59,621 nucleotides of DNA from JAENVT01 sp031412355. GTDB lineage: Bacteria; Actinomycetota; Acidimicrobiia; Acidimicrobiales; Ilumatobacteraceae. The notes beneath the pieces were generated by a model that was not told where the DNA came from, ran no database searches, and saw only the letters and a program-made list of their open reading frames with translations. This document shows positions 7,558-15,010 of the stretch, one piece after another. The stretch spans positions 1-59,621 of the forward strand of contig JANOCR010000004.1 in the NCBI GenBank assembly GCA_031412355.1, given 5' to 3'. The translations under genes and the position numbers were made by a program. Positions within the stretch are counted from its first letter, which is position 1, and each line of letters opens with the position of its first letter.

Positions 7558-8320
7558 GGCTGTCGGCGAGATGGAAGTGCTCCGCCAGCAGGGCGCTCCA
7601 ATCTGCCTCGACGACGGGCGAGTCGACGAATGGACCGCAGCTGGCGCGTCGGCGCAGCAGATCGCGGCGCAGCGTGATCCGCGATCCACTCGCATCGAGG
7701 GCTCGGGTGGCAAACGGTTTGAATCCCCAGCCGAGATCCGGCGCGGTCTTGAGGTACTCGCTGCGGGGCGTGAAGTCGGCGAGTTCTACCGGTTGGAAGT
7801 TGCCGCGCAGTTGCGGCAGCCACCCTTCGTCCGGAGTGAGTTCGGTCAACACGAATCCTTCGCCGTCGACCTCGATGCGCGCCTGCCGGGGGACGGCCGC
7901 GTACTCGCCATCTCGCACGGGCAGGGGAACCAGGCAGTTGTCGCCGAAACCGACGTCGACGAACCATCGCTCGCTGTCGAGGTGCACCAGCAGTCCGAGG
8001 TGATCCAGCGGGGGACCCCATTCACCCGGCTGGTTCCAGACCTGGCACGAGATGTAGTCGAGCGTGAACCCCACGGCTCGCAGCAGGGCGCCGAAGCATC
8101 CGTTGACCTCGAAGCACCAGCCACCACGCTCTTGCTCGACAATCTTCGGGTACGACCAACCGATGTCGGTGCGGACACCACGGGCGTGGAACACGTGCAG
8201 GTTCTCGAACGGCACGGTCACCAGGTGGGCCAGTTGCAGCGAGGCCAGCAGCTCGAACGTTGGCGCGCCGGCCTGCGAGGTCATCCCGATGCGTTGAAGG
8301 TAACGGTCGGCCGAGAACAC
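7550..8320 (-). CDS. nat: Arylamine N-acetyltransferase
   Basis: 256 residues, slightly shorter than most bacterial NATs (about 270-280). The catalytic triad is visible: Cys in RGGWCFEVNG (near residue 69), His in LDHLGLLV (near residue 107) and Asp in FVDVGFGD (near residue 122). NATs transfer an acyl group from acetyl-CoA or a longer acyl-CoA to arylamines, hydrazines or, in biosynthetic versions, other amines. The start lies 5 bp after the stop of the upstream Fe-S oxidoreductase on the same strand, so the two are probably co-transcribed. Its 3' end overlaps the convergent dehydrogenase gene by 8 bp. Confidence 0.92.
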   Translation of the reverse strand: MFSADRYLQRIGMTSQAGAPTFELLASLQLAHLVTVPFENLHVFHARGVRTDIGWSYPKIVEQERGGWCFEVNGCFGALLRAVGFTLDYISCQVWNQPGEWGPPLDHLGLLVHLDSERWFVDVGFGDNCLVPLPVRDGEYAAVPRQARIEVDGEGFVLTELTPDEGWLPQLRGNFQPVELADFTPRSEYLKTAPDLGWGFKPFATRALDASGSRITLRRDLLRRRASCGPFVDSPVVEADWSALLAEHFHLADSLS

Positions 8321-8325
8321 CTTGG

Positions 8326-10584
8326 CTAGCTGGGGGTGCTGAGTGGGCGGGTCTGGTTGGCCAGGTTGCGCTCACCGGCCACGATGGCGTCGAGCAGGTG
8401 GATGGCGATGTCGGCGACTTTCACCTCGGTTTCTTCGACTCCCGCCGCCTTAACGCCGTCGTCGAGCATGATGTAGCAGAACGGGCAGGCGGTGGCCACC
8501 CGCGTCGCGCCGGTGGAAATTGCTTCTCGGGCGCGCTCGTCGTTGACCTTGGTGCCGATCGACTCCTCCATCCACATGCGCGCACCACCGGCGCCACAGC
8601 ACATGCCGGTGGTTCCGTTGCGCGGCATCTCGACGACCTCGATGCCCTTGATCGACGCGACCACCTTGCGCGGGGCCAGGTACACTTCGTTGTGTCGCAC
8701 GAGGTAGCACGAGTCGTGGTACGTGATGCGCTCGTCGAGCGTTGCCTGCGACACGTCGAGCTTGCCCGCCTCGATCAGCGACTCGAGCAACTGCGTGTGA
8801 TGGACCACCTCGTAGTTGCCACCCAACTGCGGATACTCGTTCTTCAGAGTGTTGAAGCAGTGTGGGCATTGCGTGATGATCTTGCGCACGCCCATGCCGT
8901 TCAGCATTTCGACATTGGGCATGGCCAGCATCTGGAACAGGTACTCGTTGCCGCTGCGGCGCGCCGGGTCGCCAGTGCACATCTCGCTGGGGCCGAGGAT
9001 CGCCACGTCGATGCCCGCTCGTCGAAGCAGCTTGGCCATCGCCTGAGTGACCTTGCGGTTCTTGTCGTCGAACGATCCCGCGCAACCGACCCAGTAGAGG
9101 TACTCGGAGGCGATCGGCTCGCCGGGATCGACCACGGAGACACCGTCGAGATCTCGCGCCCAGTCGCCACGCTCGCCCTGGTTCATTCCCCACGGGTTGC
9201 CCTGGTTCTCCATCGCCCGATAGGCATTGCCGAGTTCTGCGGGGAAGTTGCTCTCCATCAGCGACAGGTAGCGGCGCATGTCGAGGATCTTGTCGAGGAT
9301 CTCGATGTTGACCGGGCACACCTCGTCGCACGCCCGACAACTTGTGCACGCCCAGATCTCTTCGGCGGTGATGCGCTCGAACAGCGAGTTCGACGAGATG
9401 GTGATCTCGGCGTCGGTGCCAAGCGGGGGACCGACGTGGGCGTGGGGTGCGCTGGCAGCCATGACCTCGCCTGTCTTCAACACGATCTCGCGGGGGTCCA
9501 ACGGTTTGCCGGTGGCATGCGCCGGGCACACGGCTGTGCAACGACCGCACATCGTGCAGGCGTCGGTGTCGAGCAACTGCTTCCACGTGAAGTCCTCGAC
9601 CACCGACGCACCGAACGATTCGAGCGACGTCTCGCTGAGGTTCGGCATCGCCTTCATCGCACCCTTCGGGCGATCGCGGTCGCGCAGGTACATGTTGAGT
9701 GGCGAGGTGAACATGTGTCGCAACATGGTCACGGGCAGCAGCGCCAGGAACATGACGAAACCAACCACGTGCAGCGACCACATGATCTGATGCCACAGGG
9801 TCAGGTTGTCGGGCGACATCCCGTCGAAGAGTTGGCTCAACGGATACCCGACGAAACTCCACTTCTCGTAGCCGGGTTGCTCGATCTCGGCGATGCGAAA
9901 TGCTTCGGCGAAGTAGCCCGAGACGCCGATCAGGAAGAACGTGCCGAGGATCGCCGCGTGCTCGGGCTTGGTCTTGATGCGGATCCGATAGGGGCGCTGC
10001 ACGTACCGGCGAACGATCGCCCAGACGACGCCGCCCAGGAACACCAGGCCGGCGAAGTCGGCGAACAACGAGTAGGCCAGATATGTCTTGCCGTGCAGGA
10101 ACTTGGCGCTCTCCGGCATCTGGTGGTCGACCTCGAGCACCGTCGTCACGCCGAGCAGCGCCAGGAAGCCGAAGTAGATCATCGAGTGCATCAACCCGGC
10201 GGCCGAGTCGCGCAACAGCGTGCGCATGTACACGCCTGCACGGAAGTCGGTGAGTCGCCGCTTCACGTTCTTGGTCGTGGTGCGTCGACGATCGGGTGCG
10301 CCACGCTCCCAGTTGCGTACGCGGTCGGCAAATACGATGGCACCCCAGACCAGCAGCACGGGAATCACGGTGTAGAACGCCACCTGCAGCGCGCCCGGGA
10401 TCCCTTCGAACACCGCACGCGACGGGGTCTCGTCGTCGTGCCACTCGGTGATCTGCGGCAAGATGCCTGACACGATGGTGAACAACCCCATGAAGCACCC
10501 GATCGCGATCACCAACTGGTGCGGTTTGATCCGGCTGCGGTTGTTTCCCGGGGGAGGTGTGGCGTGGTCAGAGTGTGTACTCAT
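8326..10584 (-). CDS. Membrane-bound Fe-S oxidoreductase (NarI-like cytochrome b domain plus HdrD/GlpC-like domain)
   Basis: 752 residues. The N-terminal ~290 residues contain five or six membrane helices with histidines suited to haem ligation, like the NarI/HdrE cytochrome b fold. Two [4Fe-4S] ferredoxin motifs follow: CTMCGRCTAVCP near residue 345 and CTSCRACDEVCP near residue 415. The C-terminal third has two CCG-type cysteine-rich domains (YWVGCAG with CPHCFNTLKN, and YHDSCYL with GMCCGAGGARMW). The fusion resembles a mycobacterial family (Rv0338c-like). It likely passes electrons between a cytoplasmic donor, such as an ETF-type acyl-CoA dehydrogenase system, and membrane quinone; the partner is inferred. 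The NAT gene follows 5 bp downstream. Confidence 0.88.
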   Translation of the reverse strand: MSTHSDHATPPPGNNRSRIKPHQLVIAIGCFMGLFTIVSGILPQITEWHDDETPSRAVFEGIPGALQVAFYTVIPVLLVWGAIVFADRVRNWERGAPDRRRTTTKNVKRRLTDFRAGVYMRTLLRDSAAGLMHSMIYFGFLALLGVTTVLEVDHQMPESAKFLHGKTYLAYSLFADFAGLVFLGGVVWAIVRRYVQRPYRIRIKTKPEHAAILGTFFLIGVSGYFAEAFRIAEIEQPGYEKWSFVGYPLSQLFDGMSPDNLTLWHQIMWSLHVVGFVMFLALLPVTMLRHMFTSPLNMYLRDRDRPKGAMKAMPNLSETSLESFGASVVEDFTWKQLLDTDACTMCGRCTAVCPAHATGKPLDPREIVLKTGEVMAASAPHAHVGPPLGTDAEITISSNSLFERITAEEIWACTSCRACDEVCPVNIEILDKILDMRRYLSLMESNFPAELGNAYRAMENQGNPWGMNQGERGDWARDLDGVSVVDPGEPIASEYLYWVGCAGSFDDKNRKVTQAMAKLLRRAGIDVAILGPSEMCTGDPARRSGNEYLFQMLAMPNVEMLNGMGVRKIITQCPHCFNTLKNEYPQLGGNYEVVHHTQLLESLIEAGKLDVSQATLDERITYHDSCYLVRHNEVYLAPRKVVASIKGIEVVEMPRNGTTGMCCGAGGARMWMEESIGTKVNDERAREAISTGATRVATACPFCYIMLDDGVKAAGVEETEVKVADIAIHLLDAIVAGERNLANQTRPLSTPS

Positions 10585-10706
10585 GGCAGGTCAGACCCTA
10601 GTTGCAGACCGCCGTCGTTTGGGAATGATGCCCGTGGGGTAACCTGTGGGGGCAATAACGCGGTCGGACATCAATCTGCGGACGGGATTTACCCCAAGGA
10701 GGACAG

Positions 10707-11018
10707 ATGAACGACGAACTGCAGCAATACAGTGGTCATCCAGTGATCGATCGGCACGGCACAGAGGTCGGAACCATTACCGACGTCGTGTACGACGAGG
10801 TCACCGAGGAACCGACGTGGGGTGTGGTCTCAGCGGGCGCTCTTCGTGGCAGGCACTACATCCCGTTGTCACCCCCTGTGTATCTCGACACCGGTGGCGC
10901 CGTGGTTGTGCCGTACGACAAGAGTGATGTGTTGAGCGCCCCGAAGGTGCATCGCAATCACGTCGTCACACCCATGCTTCGCCGCGAGCTGGAGCACCAC
11001 TACCAACTCGTCGACTGA
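10707..11018 (+). CDS. PRC-barrel domain protein
   Basis: 103 residues preceded by a perfect AAGGAGG ribosome-binding site at 10695-10701. The sequence from HPVIDRHGTEVGTITDVVYDE to the middle reads as a PRC-barrel: an alternating beta-strand domain found in photosynthetic reaction centre H subunits, RimM and many small stress proteins. There is no membrane segment or enzyme motif. The strong ribosome-binding site suggests high expression. Role unknown; stress-related or RNA/protein-binding functions are typical for such single-domain proteins. Confidence 0.75.
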   Translation: MNDELQQYSGHPVIDRHGTEVGTITDVVYDEVTEEPTWGVVSAGALRGRHYIPLSPPVYLDTGGAVVVPYDKSDVLSAPKVHRNHVVTPMLRRELEHHYQLVD

Positions 11019-11069
11019 TCGCACTGGCATCGCCGCCCACCGCCCATCGGGCGGCCACAATGGGCGGCG

Positions 11070-11684
11070 ATGAACCAGTCGCGGTTGCTGACGTGGACGG
11101 CCGCGGTGCTGATCGCCGCGTCGGTCGTGGCTGGCTGGATCGCCATCGGTCGCCTCGCCGCCGCAACCCAACGCGGCATGGCTCGCACCGAGCAATCTCT
11201 GAAATCTGCACGAGACTTGGCCGTTGATACAGCGTCGTCGGCGTCAGAGCTGCAGCGCTTGATCGGCGTGGTGGGCGAAGGGCTCGGCAGTACCGTCGAT
11301 GCACTGGTGGCGACCCGCGATGTCAGCGCCAGCGTTCGCGGACTGCTGAACGCTGTGTCGATCTTCGACCGCGTCGAAAACCTGTCAGACAACTTGCAGG
11401 AAGCAGAGGCCTCGATCGCGCTCGTCGAGATCGACCTCGCCGAAGCTGCGGGGGCCATCGAGGAAGCCGAACCCGTGCTCCAGCAAGCCGTAGCCTCGCT
11501 GCAATCCATCCCCGATGAACTCGACCGATCCATCGCCGAGGTCAAGTCGAGCAGGGCGCGCATCGGGGACCAGGTGTGGCTGTGGCGCCTGGCGATCGTC
11601 GCCGGCGGTGGAGCGTTGGGGTCGATGCTGATCCTGGTCAGCCGGAACAGCCCGCGAACTGCTGTCGAGGAACCTCAGCCGTAG
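11070..11684 (+). CDS. Hypothetical membrane protein with two TM helices and a central coiled coil
   Basis: 204 residues. An N-terminal hydrophobic helix (about residues 8-30) is followed by ~130 residues rich in Ala, Ser, Glu and Leu with heptad character. A second membrane helix lies near residues 170-192, and a short cytoplasmic tail follows. The topology (two helices with a long helical hairpin outside) resembles chemoreceptor or MCP-like stalks without a signalling tip. No known domain is recognised. It begins 51 bp after the PRC-barrel gene on the same strand and its 3' end overlaps the convergent cyclic-nucleotide-binding gene by 10 bp. Confidence 0.6.
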   Translation: MNQSRLLTWTAAVLIAASVVAGWIAIGRLAAATQRGMARTEQSLKSARDLAVDTASSASELQRLIGVVGEGLGSTVDALVATRDVSASVRGLLNAVSIFDRVENLSDNLQEAEASIALVEIDLAEAAGAIEEAEPVLQQAVASLQSIPDELDRSIAEVKSSRARIGDQVWLWRLAIVAGGGALGSMLILVSRNSPRTAVEEPQP

Positions 11685-12100
11685 TACTGGCGGTCGAGGT
11701 CGCGGATGCGACCCGCCAGCGAGGCGAGCAACTTGTGCGCCATCGCCGGCACGTCGTCGAGCACCGCCATGAAGTGGCGTTGGCTGAGAAGCAGCAACGT
11801 GCAGTCGGTTTCGCAGATCACGGTTGCGGTGCGCGGGCCGTGGTCGAGCAGCGAGAGCTCGCCGACAACAGTGCCCGGGCCCAGCGACGCGACCTTCTTA
11901 CCGTTGCGCTTGACCATCACGCTACCCTCCAGCACGACGAAGGCTTCTCGACCTGTCTGACCTTGGTCGACGATCAATGAACCGGCGGGCATGATGACTT
12001 CGTCACCTGCCTTGGCGATCTTTTCGAGGTCCTTTTGCGAACACGCAGAGAACAACGAAACCTTGCGAAGATGTTCGAGGTACGCCTTTTTGCTAGCCAT
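11675..12100 (-). CDS. Single-domain cyclic-nucleotide-binding protein
   Basis: 141 residues from ATG 12100. An N-terminal helix (LRKVSLFSACSQKDLEKI) leads into a cNMP-binding beta-roll: GDEVIMPAGSLIVDQGQTG, then VVLEGSVMV and a phosphate-binding cassette GELSLLDHGPRTATV (near residues 80-94). The Glu of GELS and the Arg before TAT are the usual cyclic-phosphate contacts. Unlike CRP/FNR regulators there is no C-terminal helix-turn-helix; the protein ends after the C-helix. It may gate a partner protein in response to cAMP. An open frame upstream to 12442 crosses gpmA and is not coding. Confidence 0.82.
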   Translation of the reverse strand: MASKKAYLEHLRKVSLFSACSQKDLEKIAKAGDEVIMPAGSLIVDQGQTGREAFVVLEGSVMVKRNGKKVASLGPGTVVGELSLLDHGPRTATVICETDCTLLLLSQRHFMAVLDDVPAMAHKLLASLAGRIRDLDRQYYG

Positions 12101-12147
12101 ATGGGCAGAGCATAGACATCCAGCGTGGAAACCTCGTACCGTGCGGC

Positions 12148-12903
12148 TCAGCCACCCGCCTGGGCGGCAACTTTGGCAGCCGCTGCGGCCACCGCTGCAG
12201 CGTCGCCGAGGTAGTCGGCAGCGGTCACTTGCAGCGCGGCGTCGAAGTCGTAACGCCGCGGTGCGCCGGTCGGGATGTTGAGCTCGGCGATGTCGTCGGC
12301 CGACACGTCCTCGAGATGCATCACAAGTGCTCGCAGCGAATTGCCGTGGGCAGTGACCAACACGTTCTGCCCGGCGAGCAACTGTGGTGCGACGACATCG
12401 TGCCAATACGGCAGCACGCGTGCAACGACATCCTTTAGGCACTCACTGGCCGGCAACACATCCGGTGGGAGCAACCGGTACCGGGGATCGTTGAGCGGAT
12501 GCTCGGGACTGTCGGTGTCGACAGGCGGCGGTGGAACGTCGTAGCTCCGCCTCCACAGCTTGGTCTGCTCGGCCCCGTGAAGCTCGGTGGTCGCTTTCTT
12601 GTCGAGGCCCTGCAGTGCCCCGTAGTGGCGTTCGTTGAGACGCCAGTGCCGTTGCACGGGCAGCCACACCTGGTCCATCACTTCGAGCGCCAGATGGCAT
12701 GTGACCACGGCGCGCGCCAGCACCGAAGTGTGCCCGACGTCGAACCGCAGGCCGGTATCGGCCATCGTCCGGCCGGCGGCGACGCCCTCGGCCAAGCCCT
12801 TGTCGTTCAGCGGGACGTCGTGCCATCCGGTGAACAGGTTCTGCTGGTTCCACGTGCTTTCGCCGTGGCGGAGGATGACGAGGGTGCCGGTCACTGGGCC
12901 CAT
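12148..12903 (-). CDS. gpmA: 2,3-bisphosphoglycerate-dependent phosphoglycerate mutase
   Basis: 251 residues from ATG 12903. It interconverts 3- and 2-phosphoglycerate in glycolysis and gluconeogenesis. The N-terminal LRHGEST carries the phosphohistidine, FTGWHDVPL and ERHYGALQG match the dPGM group, and TAHGNSLRALV holds the second catalytic His. The C-terminus ends in an Ala-rich tail (DAAAVAAAAAKVAA) instead of the usual lysine-rich tail. It is divergent from the formate dehydrogenase operon; the start codons are 83 bp apart. Confidence 0.95.
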   Translation of the reverse strand: MGPVTGTLVILRHGESTWNQQNLFTGWHDVPLNDKGLAEGVAAGRTMADTGLRFDVGHTSVLARAVVTCHLALEVMDQVWLPVQRHWRLNERHYGALQGLDKKATTELHGAEQTKLWRRSYDVPPPPVDTDSPEHPLNDPRYRLLPPDVLPASECLKDVVARVLPYWHDVVAPQLLAGQNVLVTAHGNSLRALVMHLEDVSADDIAELNIPTGAPRRYDFDAALQVTAADYLGDAAAVAAAAAKVAAQAGG

Positions 12904-12949
12904 GGTAGGTGGGCCTGCACCACGGCTGACGGCGCCAGCCCATTCGCGG

Positions 12950-12977
12950 TTCGATCGTGCCGTTTTTGCCGTACGAT
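12950..12977 (+). promoter_or_regulatory. Candidate promoter of the fds operon (possible leaderless start)
   Basis: TTCGAT at 12950-12955 and TACGAT at 12972-12977 are separated by 16 bp and resemble -35 and -10 elements. The -10 lies only 8 bp before the GTG start at 12986, so transcription would begin at or next to the start codon. Leaderless mRNAs are common in actinobacteria. A GGAG at 12979-12982 lies too close to the start for good spacing. Confidence 0.35.
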
Positions 12978-12985
12978 CGGAGTTC

Positions 12986-15010
12986 GTGGACGCAACTTTG
13001 ACCCCGGACGGCATCGACGCCGTCGTGCGTCCGTTCGCTCAGTGGCCTGGCGGTTTGCTCCCTGCGCTGCACGCCCTCCAGCATCAGTACGGCTACATCG
13101 ATCACGAAGCCACTTCGGTCCTGGCCGACGTGTTCAACCAATCGGTCGCCGAGGTGCACGGGGTCATCAGTTTCTACAACGATTTCCGCACCGTGGCCCC
13201 GAAGGGCCCGATCGTCCAGGTGTGCCGAGCCGAGGCCTGCCAGGCTCGTGGTGCCTCTGGCTTGCATGCCAGAGCAGTCGAACTGGCGACCGGCGTTGCG
13301 GTGGAAGTCGACGAGGTCTTCTGCCTCGGCAACTGCGCCCTCGGCCCGTCGGTTGCCGTCGATGGTCGCCTGTTCGGCGGTGTCGACGAGGTTGCAATTG
13401 CCACGATCATCAACCGCGCCGCCGAGCCGGTCACCGCGCCGCCGACCATCATCCCCGCCGATGACGGCGTCGTCGTCTACGTGCCTCGCGACGCGGCGGC
13501 GCGCGCCGCCGGCGCCGACGAGGTCGCCTCGGCTCTTGCCACACTCGGCGACGCGCACGTAGTGCGCAACGGGTCGCGCGGCATGCTGTGGCTCGAGCCG
13601 ATGATCGAGGTCTCGACTCCACAGGGTCGCGTCGCCTACGGCCCGGTCAACGCGGCCGACGTGCCCAGCCTGATCGATGCCGGCCTGCTCGCCGGCGGCG
13701 ACCACCCGTTGCGGCTCGGCGTCACCGACCAGTTGCCGTGGATGATCCGTCAGCAACGCATCACGTTCCAGCGCGTTGGCGTGGTCGATCCCCGCTCGGC
13801 AACCGACTTCGAGGCGCATGGCGGCATGGCCGGTCTGCGCCGGGCCCTTGCCATGCAGCCGGTCGATGTCGTCAACGAGATCACCGACAGCGGCCTGCGC
13901 GGGCGTGGCGGCGCTGCGTTTCCCACCGGCATCAAGTGGCGCACCGTCCTCGATGCTTCAGGCACCACGAAGTACATCGTGTGCAACGCGGACGAGGGTG
14001 ACAGCGGCACCTTCGCCGACCGCATGCTGATGGAGGGCGACCCCTTCATGCTGCTCGAAGGAATGATCATTGCCGGCTGGGCGGTCGGGGCCAACGATGG
14101 CTACATCTACATTCGCAGCGAGTACCCAGACGCCACCGAGGCACTGCGCGCGGCCATCACCGCGGCGGAGTCACAAGGCTGGCTAGGCGACAGTGTGCTG
14201 GGCAGCGGGTTTGCATTCCGCATCCACGTTCGTGTCGGCGCCGGCTCGTACATCTGCGGCGAGGAAACAGCAATGCTGGAGAGCCTCGAAGGCAAGCGGG
14301 GTGTCGTGCGGGCCAAGCCGCCGTTGCCGGCGTTGGAGGGCCTGTTCGCCCAGCCCACGGTTGTCAACAACGTGTTGAGCCTTGCCACGGTGCCCGCCAT
14401 CCTGGCCGACGGTGCTGCCGCCTACGCGGCGCTCGGCATCGGCCGAAGCCGCGGCACGCAGGTGTTCCAGCTCGCCGGCAACATCGCGCGCGGCGGGATT
14501 GTCGAAACGGCGTTCGGCGTCACGCTCGGCGAACTGATCGAGGAACTTGGCGGCGGCACCCACAGCGGCCGCGCCGTTCGCGCCGTGCAGGTGGGTGGCC
14601 CGTTAGGTTCGTACCTGCCCAGTGATCGATTCGATCTGCCCATGGACTACGAGGCGTTCGCCGCAGCCGACGCAATGCTGGGCCATGGGGGCATCGTCGT
14701 GTTCGACGACACTGTCGACATGGCCGCGCAGGCACGCTTTGCGATGGAGTTCTGCGCTGTCGAGTCATGCGGCAAATGCACCCCGTGCCGAATCGGCAGC
14801 ACGCGCGGCGTTGAGCTGATCGACAAGATCGTCGCCGGCGATGGCGGAGCCGACGGTCGCAGCTCGAACATCGCAGTGCTCGTCGACCTCTGCGAGGTCA
14901 TGGCCGACGCGTCGCTGTGCGCGATGGGCGGTCTCACACCGCTGCCGGTGCGCAGCGCGCTGGCACATTTCACCGACGACTTCCACCATCCAGTAGGAGC
15001 GACCGTATGA
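12986..15010 (+). CDS. fdsGB: NAD-dependent formate dehydrogenase, fused FdsG-FdsB (NuoE-NuoF-like) subunit
   Basis: 674 residues from GTG 12986. Residues 1-150 are FdsG/NuoE-like, with [2Fe-2S] ligands Cys80, Cys85, Cys113 and Cys117 (CRAEAC and CLGNC). From about residue 160 the chain is FdsB/NuoF-like. It has a thioredoxin-like start, then the FMN/NAD site (SGLRGRGGAAFPTGIKW and GAGSYICGEETAMLESLEG), and a C-terminal [4Fe-4S] site (ESCGKCTPC plus a later Cys). The protein would take electrons from the FdsA clusters and reduce NAD+ at FMN. In proteobacteria FdsG and FdsB are usually separate genes; here a short linker joins them. The next gene overlaps by ATGA, indicating translational coupling. 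The symbol describes the fusion. Confidence 0.9.
   Translation: MDATLTPDGIDAVVRPFAQWPGGLLPALHALQHQYGYIDHEATSVLADVFNQSVAEVHGVISFYNDFRTVAPKGPIVQVCRAEACQARGASGLHARAVELATGVAVEVDEVFCLGNCALGPSVAVDGRLFGGVDEVAIATIINRAAEPVTAPPTIIPADDGVVVYVPRDAAARAAGADEVASALATLGDAHVVRNGSRGMLWLEPMIEVSTPQGRVAYGPVNAADVPSLIDAGLLAGGDHPLRLGVTDQLPWMIRQQRITFQRVGVVDPRSATDFEAHGGMAGLRRALAMQPVDVVNEITDSGLRGRGGAAFPTGIKWRTVLDASGTTKYIVCNADEGDSGTFADRMLMEGDPFMLLEGMIIAGWAVGANDGYIYIRSEYPDATEALRAAITAAESQGWLGDSVLGSGFAFRIHVRVGAGSYICGEETAMLESLEGKRGVVRAKPPLPALEGLFAQPTVVNNVLSLATVPAILADGAAAYAALGIGRSRGTQVFQLAGNIARGGIVETAFGVTLGELIEELGGGTHSGRAVRAVQVGGPLGSYLPSDRFDLPMDYEAFAAADAMLGHGGIVVFDDTVDMAAQARFAMEFCAVESCGKCTPCRIGSTRGVELIDKIVAGDGGADGRSSNIAVLVDLCEVMADASLCAMGGLTPLPVRSALAHFTDDFHHPVGATV

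Noticed and set aside
8260..10470. 736-residue open frame opposite the Fe-S oxidoreductase
   Set aside because: Mirror of a conserved gene with two ferredoxin motifs; the antisense translation is His/Arg/Val-rich with no domain.
12635..12985. Extension of the FdsG-FdsB frame upstream of GTG 12986
   Set aside because: It would run through divergent gpmA; family similarity begins only at the GTG.
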